Source: Symbiodinium natans
Lineage: Eukaryota > Sar > Dinophyceae > Suessiales > Symbiodiniaceae
Assembly: GCA_905221605.1 (NCBI GenBank)
Contig: CAJNDS010000014.1
Coordinates: 853,920 to 917,919, forward strand
DNA length: 64,000 nt
Direction of reading: 5' to 3'
Shown: in pieces, positions 10,735 through 20,712 of the stretch
Numbering within the stretch: the first letter of the stretch is position 1
Layout of the letters: the number at the start of each line of letters is the position of its first letter
Made by a program: the position numbers and the translations under genes
Notes under the pieces: generated by a model
Database searches by the model: none
Told to the model about the DNA's origin: nothing
What the model saw: only the letters and a program-made list of their open reading frames with translations

Positions 10735-11432
10735 GCTCGATTTGGCCAAATTTTGCCCGGAGGCTGCCCGGCAAAATTTGGCCAAATCGAGCCGCGCCTT
10801 TCTGGAGGCCCGAAATTATTTAAACTATCGCGGCTCGATTTGGCCAAATTTTGCCGGGCAGCCTTCGGGCAAAATTTGGCCAAATCGAGCCACGCATTTC
10901 TCATCGCATACGAAGGGCAGCCCGATTTGGCCAAATTTTGCCCGGAAGCTGCCCGGCAAAATTTGGCCAAATCGAGCCGCGATAGTTTAAAAATTTCGGG
11001 CCTTCAGAAAGGCGCGGCTCGATTTGGCCAAATTTTGCCCGGAGGCTGCCCGGCAAAATTTGGCCAAATCGAGCCGCGCATTTCTCATCGCGTTTGACGA
11101 GCAGCCCGATTTGGCCAAATTTTCCCGCAGACTGCCCGGCAAAATCTGGCCAAATCGAGCCGCGCCTTTCTGGAGGCCCGAAATTATTTAAACTATCGCG
11201 GCTCGATTTGGCCAAATTTTGCCGGGAAGTCTGCGGGCAAAATTTGGCCAAATCGGGCTGCTCGTCGTACGCGCTGAGAAATGCGCGGCTCGATTTGGCC
11301 AAATTTTGCCGGGCAGCCTCCGGGCAAAATTTGGCCAAATCGAGCCGCGCATTTCTCATGGCATACGAAGAGCAGCCCGATTTGGCCAAATTTTGCCCGC
11401 AGGCTGCCCGGCAAAATTTGGCCAAATAGAGC
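10735..11432. repeat. Eight GC-containing palindromes, copy A
   Basis: Eight 57-58-bp perfect or near-perfect inverted repeats lie at about 10,735, 10,832, 10,920, 11,016, 11,104, 11,201, 11,288 and 11,375. Each has arms CGATTTGGCCAAATTTTGCC and their complement around a short G/C loop. Linkers of about 30-42 bp separate them, in a few recurring types (TTTCTGGAGGCCCGAAATT, TTTCTCATCGCATACGA and their complements). Confidence 0.93.
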
Positions 11433-11445
11433 CGCGATAGTTTAA

Positions 11446-12716
11446 ATAATTTCGTTCAATTAGTTCATTCATTTCCAAATGGGGGGGATTCCCCAGCCCC
11501 CACCCCCCCCCTTTGGAAATAAATGAATTAATTGAATTAATTGAATTAATTGAATTAATTGAATTAATTGAATTAATTGAATTAATTGAATTAATTGAAT
11601 TAATTGAATTAATTCAATTAATTCAATTAATTCAATTAATTCATTTATTTCCAAAGGGGGGGGTGGAATTAATTGAATTAATTGAATAAATTGAATTAAT
11701 TGAATTGATTCAATTAATTCAATTAATTCAATTAATTCAATTAATTCAATTAATTCAATTAATTCAATTAATTCAATTAATTCAATTAATTCAATTAATT
11801 CAATTAATTCAATTAATTCAATTAATTCAATTAATTCAATTATTTCCAAATGGGGGGATTCCCCAGCCCCCACCCCTCCCCCCCCTTTGGAAATAGATTA
11901 ATTATTTGAATTAATTGAATTAATTGAAATAATTCAATTAATTCAACTAATTCATTTATTTCCAAAGGGGGGGGTGGAAATAATTGAATTATTTGAATTA
12001 ATTGAATTGATTCAATTAATTCAATTAATTCAATTAATTCAATTAATTCAATTAATTCAATTAATTCAATTATTTCCAAATGGGGGGATTCCCCAGCCCC
12101 CACCCCTCCCCCCCCTTTGGAAATAAATGAATTAATTGAATGAATTGAATTAATTGAATTAATTCAACTAATTCAATTAATTCCACCTCCCCTTTGGAAA
12201 TAAATGAATTAATTGAATTAATTGAAATTCAATTAATTCAATTAATTCAATTAATTCAATTAATTCAACTAATTCATTTATTTCCAAAGGGGGGGGGGGG
12301 GGTGGGGGCTGGGGAATCCCCCCCATTTGGAAATAAATGAATTAATTGAATTAATTGAATTAATTGAAATAATTAAATTAATTCAATTAATTCAATTAAT
12401 TCCACCTCCCCTTTGGAAATAAATGAATTAATTGAATTAATTGAATTAATTGAATTAATTCAATTAATTCAATTAATTGAATTAATTCATTTATTTCCAA
12501 AGGGGGGGGGTGGGGGCTGGGGAATCCCCCCCATTTGGAAATAAATGAATGACTTGAATCAATTGAAATAATTGAATTAATTCAATTAATTAAATTAATT
12601 CCACCTCCCCTTTGGAAATACATCAATTAATTGAATTAATTGAATTAATTCAATTATTTCAATTAATTCAAGTAATTCATTTATTTCCAAATGGGGGGTG
12701 GGGGCTGGGGCATCCT
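11446..12716. repeat. AT-rich minisatellite palindromes, copy A block 2
   Basis: About eight palindromic units of the same 9-bp repeat, separated by CCCCACCCC/GGGGATTCCCC linkers. It is longer than the matching block of copy B and accounts for most of the length difference between copies. Confidence 0.9.
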
Positions 12717-12719
12717 CCT

Positions 12720-13068
12720 CCCCCCAATACTAAACCACGAGCCCGGGCCTCCCCCCAATACTAAACCACGAGCCCGGGCCTCCCCCCAATACTAAATTAC
12801 GAGCCCGGGCCTTCCCGCAATACTAAATCACGAGCCCGGGCCTCCCCCCAATACTAAATCACAAGCCCGGGCTAAATCACGAGCCCGGGCCTCCAAATTA
12901 CGAGGCCGGGCCTCCCCCCAATACTAAATCACGAGCCCGGGCCTCCCCCCAATACTAAATCACGAGCCCAGGCCTCCCGCAATACTAAATCACGAGCCGG
13001 GCCTCCCCCCAATACTAATTTACGAGCCCGGGCCTCCTCCCAATACTAAATCACGAGCCCTCCTCCCC
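12720..13068. repeat. 31-bp tandem repeat, copy A
   Basis: About 11 units of the form CAATACTAAATCACGAGCCC followed by GGGCCTCCCCC. Some units are truncated to about 20 bp. It joins the AT palindromes to the 55-bp satellite. Confidence 0.88.
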
Positions 13069-13076
13069 CAAGAACT

Positions 13077-15378
13077 AGGGCACAGTTTTTGCTCCAAAAA
13101 GTGACATCGCAAGCCCTGGTCCCTAAGATTTTGAGCTCATTTCTTGCCCCAAAGAGTAACATCGCAAGCCCTGGTCCCTAAGATTTTGGGCTCATTTCTT
13201 GCCCCAAAGAGTAACATCGCAAGCCCTGGTCCCTAAGATTTTGGGTTCATTTTTTGCTCCAAAGAGTCAAATCGCAAGCCCTGCTCCCTAAGATTTTGGA
13301 CTCAGTTTTTTGCTCCAAAGCAAGCCCTGGTCCTTAAGATTTTGGGCTCATTTCTTGCTCCGAAGAGTCAAATCGCAAGCCCTGGTCCCGAAGATTTCGG
13401 GTTCAATTTTTGCTCCACAGAGTCAAACCGCAAGCCCTGGTCCCTAAGATTTGGGGCACAGTTTTTGCTACAAAGGGTCAAATCGCAAGCCCTGCTCCCT
13501 AAGATTTTGGGCTCATTTCTTGCCCAAAAGAGTGACATCGCAAGCCCTGGTCCCTATGATCTTGGGCCCAGTTGCTCCAAAGAGTCAAATCGCAAGCCCT
13601 GGTCCCTAAGATTTTGGGCCCAGTTTTTGCTCCAAAGGGTCAAATCGCAAGCCCTGGTCCCTAAGATTTTGGGTTCAATCTTTGCTCCAAAGAGTAACAT
13701 CGCAAGCCCTGGTCCCTAAGATTTGGGGCCCAGTTTATGCTCCGAAGAGTCAAATCGCAAGCCCTGGTCCCTAAGATTTTGGGTTCAATTTTTGCTCCAA
13801 AGAGTGACATCGCAAGCTCTGGTCCCTAAGATTGGGGGCCCAGTTTTGCCTCCAAAGAGTGACATCGCAAGTCCTGGTCCCTAAGATTTTGGGTTCAATT
13901 TTTGCTCCAAAGAGTGACATCGCAAGCCCTGGTCCCTAAGATTTGGGGCCCAGTTTTTGCTCCAAAGAGTAACATCGCAAGCCCTGGTCCCTAAGATTTT
14001 GGGCCAAGTTTTTGCTCCAAAGAGTCAAATCGCAAGCAATGGTCCCTAAAATTTGGGGCCCAGTTTTTGCTCCAGAGAGTGACATCGCAAGTCCTGGTCC
14101 CTAAGATTTTGGGTTCAATTTTTGCTCCAAAGAGTGACATCGCAAGCCCTGGTCCTTAAGATTTTGGGTTCGTTTTTTGCTCCAAAGAGTGACATCGCAA
14201 GCCCTGGTCCCTAAGATTTTGGGCCCAGTTTTTGCTCCAAAGAGTCAAATCGCAAGCCCTGGTCCCTAAGACTTTGGGTTCAATTTTGCTCCAAAGAGTG
14301 ACATCGCAAGCCCTGGTCCCTAAGATTTGGGGCCCAGTTTTTGCGCCAAAGAGTAAAATCGCAAGCCCTGGTCCCTTAGATTTTTGGGTCGATTTTTGCT
14401 CCAACGAGTCAAATCGCAAGCCCTGGTCCCTAAGTTGTCGGGGTCGATTTGTGCTCCACAGAGTCAAATCGCAAGCCCTGGTCCCTAAGATCTTGGGCCC
14501 AGTTTTTGCTCCGAAGAGTCAAATCGCAAGCCCTGGTCCCTAAGATTTTGGGTTCAATTTTTGCTCCAAAGAGTCAAATCGCAAGCCCTGGTCCCTAAGA
14601 TTTGGGGCACAGTTTTTGCTCCAAAGAGTCAAATCGCAAGCCCTGGTCCCTAAGATTTTGGGTTCATTTTTTGCTCCAAAGAGTGACATCGCAAGCCCTT
14701 GTCCCTAAGATTTTGGGCCCAGTTTTTGGTTCAAAGAGTCAAATCGCAAGCCCCGGTCCCTAAGATTTTGGGCCCAGTTTTTGCTCCGAAGAGTCAAATC
14801 GCAAGCCCTGGTCCCTAAGATTTTGGGTTCAATTTTTGCTCCAAAGAGTCAAATCGCAAGCCCTGCTCCCTAAGATTTTGGGCACAGTTTTTGCTCCAAA
14901 GAGTCAAATCGCAAGCCCTGGTCCCTAAGACTTTGGGTTCAATTTTGCTCCAAAGAGTGACATCGCAAGCCCTGGTCCCTAAGATTTGGGGCCCAGTTTT
15001 TGCGCCAAAGAGTAAAATCGCAAGCCCTGGTCCCTTAGATTTTTGGGTCGATTTTGCTCCAAAGAGTCAAATCGCAAGCCCTGGTCCCTAAGTTGTCGGG
15101 GTCGATTTGTGCTCCACAGAGTCAAATCGCAAGCCCTGGTCCCTAAGATTTCGGGGTCGATTTGTGCTCCACGGAGTCAAATTGCAAGCCCTGGTCCCTA
15201 AGATTTTGGGCCCAGTATTTGCTCCAAAAGGTGAAATCGCAAGCCCCGGTCTTTAAGATTTAAGGCTCATTTCTTGCTCCAAAGAGTAACATCGCAAGCC
15301 CTGGTCCCTAAGATTTTGGAATCGATTTTTGCTCCAAAGAGTCAGATCGCAAGCCCTGGTCCTAAAAGTTGGGCTCAA
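13077..15378. repeat. 55-bp satellite, ~42 units, copy A
   Basis: The consensus contains TTTTTGCTCCAAAGAGT, CGCAAGCCCTGGTCCCTAAG and ATTTTGGGCCCA. Variants at fixed places (GTCAAATCG or GTGACATCG; TTGGGCCCA, TTGGGTTCA or TGGGGCCCA) define sub-types that interleave. The unit is not a multiple of three, so the long frames with ALVPKIL-like repeats run through frame-rotating copies and are not genes. Confidence 0.93.
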
Positions 15379-15379
15379 T

Positions 15380-17990
15380 TTTTGCTTTTCCCTTCTCTTC
15401 TGCTGATAAAACACAAGAAAGGAACTCATATGATAAAGCAGTGGAAAGGTAAGCAGAGGGTGACTCCTTGCGCGTGAGCCTTTCCATAATACTCCATCAT
15501 ATTCATCCTCTCGGCCTATCTCTTCTGTTCCTTTCCTTACTCTTCTCCTTCTCATAGTTCTTCCTTTTTGTTTTCTCATTTCGAAAAGAAAGAGGGAAGG
15601 GAGAAACAAGGGAGAGAGAATAGATAAAGAAGAGTGCCATCTTCTCTGCGCCTTGTTTTGTCTCTCCCTCTTCTCTATTCATCTGTCTTCTATTCTCTTC
15701 CTTGCTCTCCCCATTAAATATGCAATCCTTGGTATCTCTCCTCTCTCCTTCTCTCTTCCTCCAACAGATGTGCTTTTGGATCGTTTTCTGCATCTTCAAG
15801 CGAGAAAAAAGGACACAGACTGCGATTAAAAGGGACGCCCATGTTGGATTTGCAGCAAGCCCAGCTGATGCTCATGATTCTCTCTCTTTCCCTACACATG
15901 GGCGATGGAACGGGTGTCCTTTTCAATCGTTTTCTGCATCTTCAAGAGAAACAGGGACACCCCACAAGAAGGAAAAGCAACATAAGAGATAGGGACCCTT
16001 TCCTCTCTTCTTATCTGCTATTTTTCTTATTCGCTTCAAAAAGCAACATAAGGGAAAGGGGATTTCCTGAAGAGGAGAGAGGGAACCTATCTGTGAAAAG
16101 CAAGAATGGTTTTTTCTAGTTCGAAAGGGAATAGGGAGAGACAAGGGAGAGATGATATGGTACAGCTTTGCGCCTTATTTTGTGATTCCGTCTCCTTGCT
16201 TCCTGTCTCTTCTATTCCTTGTAGCACGCTTCGGGAAACATAGCATCCTTGCTATCTTTCCTCTCTCACTTCCCTTTCCCTTCTCTTCTTCCGCTTCCTG
16301 TTAACTGATAAAACACAAGAAAGGAACTCATATGATAAAGCAGTGAAAAGGTAAGCAGAGGGTGACTCCTTGCGCGTGAGCCTTTCCATAATACTCCATC
16401 ATATTCATCCTCTCGGCCTATCTCTTCTGTTCCTTTCCTTACTCTTCTCCTTCTCATAGTTCTTCCTTTTTGTTTTTTTCATTTCGAAAAGAAAGAGGGA
16501 AGGGAGAAACAAGGGAGAGAGAATAGATAAAGAAGAGCGCCATCTTCTCTATTCATCTGTCTTCTATTCTCTTCCTTGCTCTTCCCATTAAATCTGCAAT
16601 CCTTGGTATCTCTCCTCTCTCCTTCTCTCTTCCTCCAACAGATGTGCTTTTGGATCGTTTTCTGCATCTTCAAGCGAGAAAAAGGGACACAGAATGCGAT
16701 TAAAAGGGACGCCCATGTTGGATTGGCAGCAAGCCCAGCTGATGCTCATGATTCTCTCTCTTTTTCCCTACATATGGGCGATGGAACGGGTGTCCTTTTC
16801 AATCGTTTTCTGCATCTTCAAGAGAAAAAGGGACACCCCACAAGAAGGAAAAGTAACATAAGAGATAGGGAGGGAAATTGAAGAACTCCTCATTGTACTT
16901 GGTCATTCCCTTTCCTCTCTTCTTATCTGCCCATTTTCTGTGCGCCTTGTTTTGTCTCCCCCTCTTCTCCCATCATCTCTCTCTTCTGGTCTTTTCTTTG
17001 CTCTTCCCATTAAAAATGCAACCCTTTTTATGTCTCCTCTCTCCTTCTCTCTCCCTCCTCTTCTCCTGTTCCCTTCTAAACGACAAAAACGCAAGAAAGG
17101 AAGAATAAGAGGGGAATGGAGGCCCTGTTCCTTTTCCTCTTTCAATGGATGGGGGAAGTGGGCGGAGTTGGCCCCTTGCCCGCACACCCTCCCCATGCTT
17201 CAGCAAACCCCTCCTCTCGCCCTATCGCCTCTGTTTTTTCCTTGTGCCCAAACGGAAAACGAAAACGGGTTCCTTTATATGTTCATTGTCCTTCCTTTTG
17301 TTTTTTTATTTCACAGGGAAAAGAACCAGAGAAGAGGAAGATAAGAACGAGAGGTGAGATGAAAACGGCACCATCTTCTCTTTGCCTTATTTTTGCACCT
17401 CCCTCTCCTGTCTTAATTTCTCTTCCACTCTTTTTTTCCATTGCTCTTCCCATAATATTGCATTCCTTTTGATAACTCACAGGAAATTAAAATGGCCTCC
17501 TTGTTGTCTCTCCTCTCTCACTTCCCTTTCCCTTCTTCCTTCTGTTTCCTTTTAATTTTAACTGATAAAACACAAGAAATGAGCTTGTAAAATCAAGCAG
17601 TGGAAGGGTAAGCAGAAGGTGACTCCTTGTGCGTGGACCTTTGCCGTACTTCACCATACCCCTCTTTTCGGCCTATCTCTTCGGCTCTTTTCCTAACCCT
17701 TCTTCTTTTCATCTTTCTTTTTGTTTTTCTCATTTCGAAAAGACAGAGGGAACGGAGAGATAAGGGAGAGAGGATAGATAAAGAAGAGTACAATCTTCTT
17801 TGCGCCTTGTTTTATCTCTCTTCTATTCTTTTCTTGGCTCTTCCCATGAAAATCGTGTTCCTCTTATCTTTCCCTCCTTCTCTCCCTTCTCTTCTCCTCA
17901 CGAGAGCCTTCGACTTTAGGATTGAGGAGAAAAAGAGAAGAGAAAAGAGGAACTACCTGGTTCTTGTTCCTGAGGCCTCCATAGTACGAC
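15380..17990. repeat. Three pyrimidine-rich modules, copy A
   Basis: The landmark CTGATAAAACACAAGAAA occurs at 15,412, 16,305 and 17,562, marking modules of 893 and 1,257 bp and a shorter third. Modules 1 and 2 are nearly identical; module 3 is diverged. The plus strand is dominated by CTCTCTCCTTCT tracts. Within modules 1 and 2 a GTAAGCAG site and, about 320 bp on, a CTCTTCCTCCAACAG site look like splice donor and acceptor. Frames differ between copies A and B by small indels, so I call no gene here. Confidence 0.8.
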
Positions 17991-18046
17991 TGACGTGACA
18001 GCAGCGTACCCTCGCGGAAACGTGTATGGCTATAAGAAAACCCGAG

Positions 18047-18076
18047 TCCCAGCTTCCAAATAGACCCTATTTAAGC
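18047..18076. repeat. Right TIR, copy A
   Basis: Ends TAGACCCTATTTAAGC, the reverse complement of the left TIR. The following CACCCACGGGG is shared with the right side of copy B. Confidence 0.92.
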
Positions 18077-18169
18077 CACCCACGGGGGTGGGGGGGGTGG
18101 GGGGGGTGGGGGGGGGTGGGGGGGGTGGGGGGGGTGGGTGGGGGTGGGGGGGGTCGGGGGGGGTGTGCA
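18077..18169. repeat. 93-bp G/T-rich spacer between the two elements
   Basis: CACCCACGGGGG is followed by G5-G8 runs separated by single T, ending TGTGCA at the start of copy B. Its composition resembles the tract left of copy A, so both copies sit against G-rich sequence. Confidence 0.85.
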
Positions 18170-18199
18170 GCTTAAATAGGGTCTATTTGGAAGCTGGGA
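18170..18199. repeat. Left TIR, copy B
   Basis: Identical to the left TIR of copy A; both are preceded by TGTGCA. Confidence 0.92.
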
Positions 18200-18302
18200 A
18201 TCGTATTTACAAGAGGAAAACAGGCCCCAAAACGTATACTTATTCACAAGAGCCATGTTCCAAATAGTCCCTATTTTAGGTCCTGTAGGGTTGCACAGAC
18301 AG

Positions 18303-18942
18303 AATTTAATTCATTAAATTCCTTAATTTCCACTTTCCCCCTGGAATTTAATGAATTTAATCAATTAATTCAATTAATTCATTTATTTCCAAAGGGGGGG
18401 GTGGAATTAATTGAATTAGTTGAATTAATTGAATTAATTGAATTAATTGAACTAATTGAACCCCCCCCTTTGGAAATAAATGAATTAATTGAATTAATTG
18501 AATTAATTGAATTAATTGAATTAATTGAATTAATTGGAATTAATTCAATTAATTCAATTAATTCCACCTCCCCTTTGGAAATAAATGAATTAATTGAATT
18601 AATTGAATTAGTTGAATTATTTCGATTAATTCAATTAATTCAATTAATTCATTTATTTCCAAATGGGGGGGATTCCCCAGCCCCCACCCCTCCCCCCCCT
18701 TTGGAAATACATGAATTAATTGAATTAATTGAATTAATTGAATTAATTCAATTAATTCAATTAATTCAATTAATTCAATTAATTCAATTAATTCATTTAT
18801 TTCCAAAGGGGGGGTGGAATTAATTGAATTAATTTAATTAATTGAATTAATTCAATTAATTCAATTAATTCAATTAATTCAATTAATTCAATTAATTCAT
18901 TTATTTCCAAATGGGGGGGATTCCCCAGACCCCACCCCCCCA
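18303..18942. repeat. AT-rich minisatellite palindromes, copy B block 1
   Basis: Counterpart of 10,096-10,730 with small differences in unit number per arm. Confidence 0.9.
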
Positions 18943-19641
18943 GCTCGATTTGGCCAAATTTTGCCCGGAGGCTGCCCGGCAAAATTTGGCCAAATCGAGC
19001 CGCGCCTTTCTGGAGGCCCGAAATTTTTTAAACTATCGCGGCTCGATTTGGCCAAATTTTGCCGGGCAGCCTCCGGGCAAAATTTGGCCAAATCGAGCCA
19101 CGCATTTCTCATCGCATACGAAGGGCAGCCCGGTTTGGCCAAATTTTGCCCGGAAGCTGCCCGGCAAAATTTGGCCAAATCGAGCCGCGATAGTTTAAAA
19201 ATTTCGGGCCTTCAGAAAGGCGCGGCTCGATTTGGCCAAATTTTGCCCGGAGGCTGCCCGGCAAAATTTGGCCAAATCGAGCCGCGCATTTCTCATCGCG
19301 TTCGACGAGCAGCCCGACTTGGCCAAATTTTGCCCGCAGACTGCCCGGCAAAATCTGGCCAAATCGAGCCGCGCCTTTCTGGAGGCCCGAAATTATTTAA
19401 ACTATCGCGGCTCGGTTTGGCCAAATTTTGCCGGGAAGTCTGCGGGCAAAATTTGGCCAAATCGGGCTGCTCGTCGTACGCGCTGAGAAATGCGCGGCTC
19501 GATTTGGCCAAATTTTGCCGGGCAGCCTCCGGGCAAAATTTGGCCAAATCGAGCCGCGCATTTCTCATGTCATACGAAGAGCAGCCCGATTTGGCCAAAT
19601 TTTGCCCGCAGGCTGCCCGGCAAAATTTGGCCAAATCGAGC
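18943..19641. repeat. Eight GC-containing palindromes, copy B
   Basis: Eight units in 699 bp, against 698 bp in copy A. The same linker order is kept. Point differences are few, and at some (for example GATTTGG to GGTTTGG near 19,131 and 19,413) only one arm is changed. Confidence 0.93.
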
Positions 19642-19643
19642 CG

Positions 19644-20393
19644 CGATAGTTTAAATAATTTCGTTCAATTAGTTCATTCATTTCCAAATGGGGGGGATTC
19701 CCCAGCCCCCACCCCCCCCTTTGGAAATAAATGAATTAATTGAATTAATTCAATTAATTCAATTAATTCATTTATTCCCAAAGGGGGGGGTGGAATTAAT
19801 TGAATTAATTGAATTAATTGAATTAATTGAATTAATTGAATTAATTGAATTAATTGAATTGATTCAATTAATTCAATTAATTCAACTAATTAAAATTATT
19901 CAATTAATTCAATTAATTCAATTAATATAAATATTTCCAAATGGGGGGATTCCCCAGCCCCCACCCCTCCCCCCCCTTTGGAAATAAATGAATTAATTGA
20001 ATTAATTGAATTAATTGAAATAATTGAATTAATTCAACTAATTCAATTAATTCCACCTCCCCTTTGGAAATAAATGAATTAATTGAATTAATTGAAATTC
20101 AATTAATTCAATTATTTCAATTAATTCAATTAATTCAATTAATTCAATTAATTCATTTATTTCCAAAGGGGGGGGGTGGGGGCTGGGGAATCCCCCCCAT
20201 TTGGAAATAAATGAATTACTTGAATTAATTGAATGAATTCAATTAATTCAATTAATTCAATTAATTCAATTAATTCCACCTCCCCTTTGGAAATAAATCA
20301 ATTAATTGAAGTAATTGAATTAATTCAAGTATTTCAATTAATTCAATTAATTCATTTATTTCCAAATGGGGGGTGGGGGCTGGGGCATCCTCC
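19644..20393. repeat. AT-rich minisatellite palindromes, copy B block 2
   Basis: The shorter counterpart of 11,446-12,716, with the same CCTTTGGAAATAAATG brackets. Confidence 0.9.
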
Positions 20394-20395
20394 TC

Positions 20396-20706
20396 CCCCC
20401 AATACTAAACCACGAGCCCGGGCCTCCCCCCAATACTAAATCACGAGCCCGGGCCTAATACTAAATCACGAGCCCGGGCCTCCCCCCAATACTAAATCAC
20501 GAGCCCGGCTAAATCACGAGCCCGGGCCTCCAAATTACGAGGCCGGGCCTCCCCCCAATACTAAATCACGAGCCCGGGCCTCCCCCCAATACTAAATCAC
20601 GAGCCCGGGCCTCCCGCAATACTAAATCACGAGCCCGGGCCTCCCCCCAATACGAATTTACGAGCCCGGGCCTCCTCCCAATACTAAATCACGAGCCCTC
20701 CTCCCC
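20396..20706. repeat. 31-bp tandem repeat, copy B
   Basis: About nine to ten units of the same 31-bp repeat, with one fewer complete unit than copy A. Confidence 0.88.
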
Positions 20707-20712
20707 CCAATA

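Larger units (their letters stand above)
9964..18076 (+). mobile_element. Large satellite-filled TIR element, copy A (8,113 bp)
   Basis: The unit is bounded by 30-bp terminal inverted repeats at 9,964-9,993 and 18,047-18,076. Internally, in order, it has: a subterminal inverted copy of the end sequence (about 10,053-10,072), AT palindromes, eight GC palindromes, AT palindromes, a 31-bp repeat, a 55-bp satellite, and three pyrimidine-rich modules. No transposase-like or other conserved reading frame is visible. It is therefore presumably non-autonomous if it is a transposon. No target-site duplication is evident. The alternative is a segmental tandem duplication whose edges happen to coincide with inverted repeats. 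Confidence 0.7.

Noticed and set aside
10901-11425. Ala/Leu-rich repeat ORF (NLAKS-type) in the palindromes, and the 257-codon counterpart in copy B
   Set aside because: The palindromes are open on both strands, and the ORF lengths and frames are not kept between copies.
10177-12103. Glu-Leu-Ile and Ile-Asn-Ser repeat proteins
   Set aside because: They come from the 9-bp AT minisatellite, which stays in frame on both strands; lengths differ between element copies.
13342-15091. ALVPKIL/FAPKSQIASPGP repeat proteins
   Set aside because: They are translations of the 55-bp satellite, whose unit is not a multiple of three, so every frame is visited.
15503-17472. Ser/Leu/Phe-rich membrane-like proteins in the pyrimidine modules
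   Set aside because: C/T-rich composition alone gives Leu/Ser/Phe/Pro. Indels between modules and between copies break the frames.
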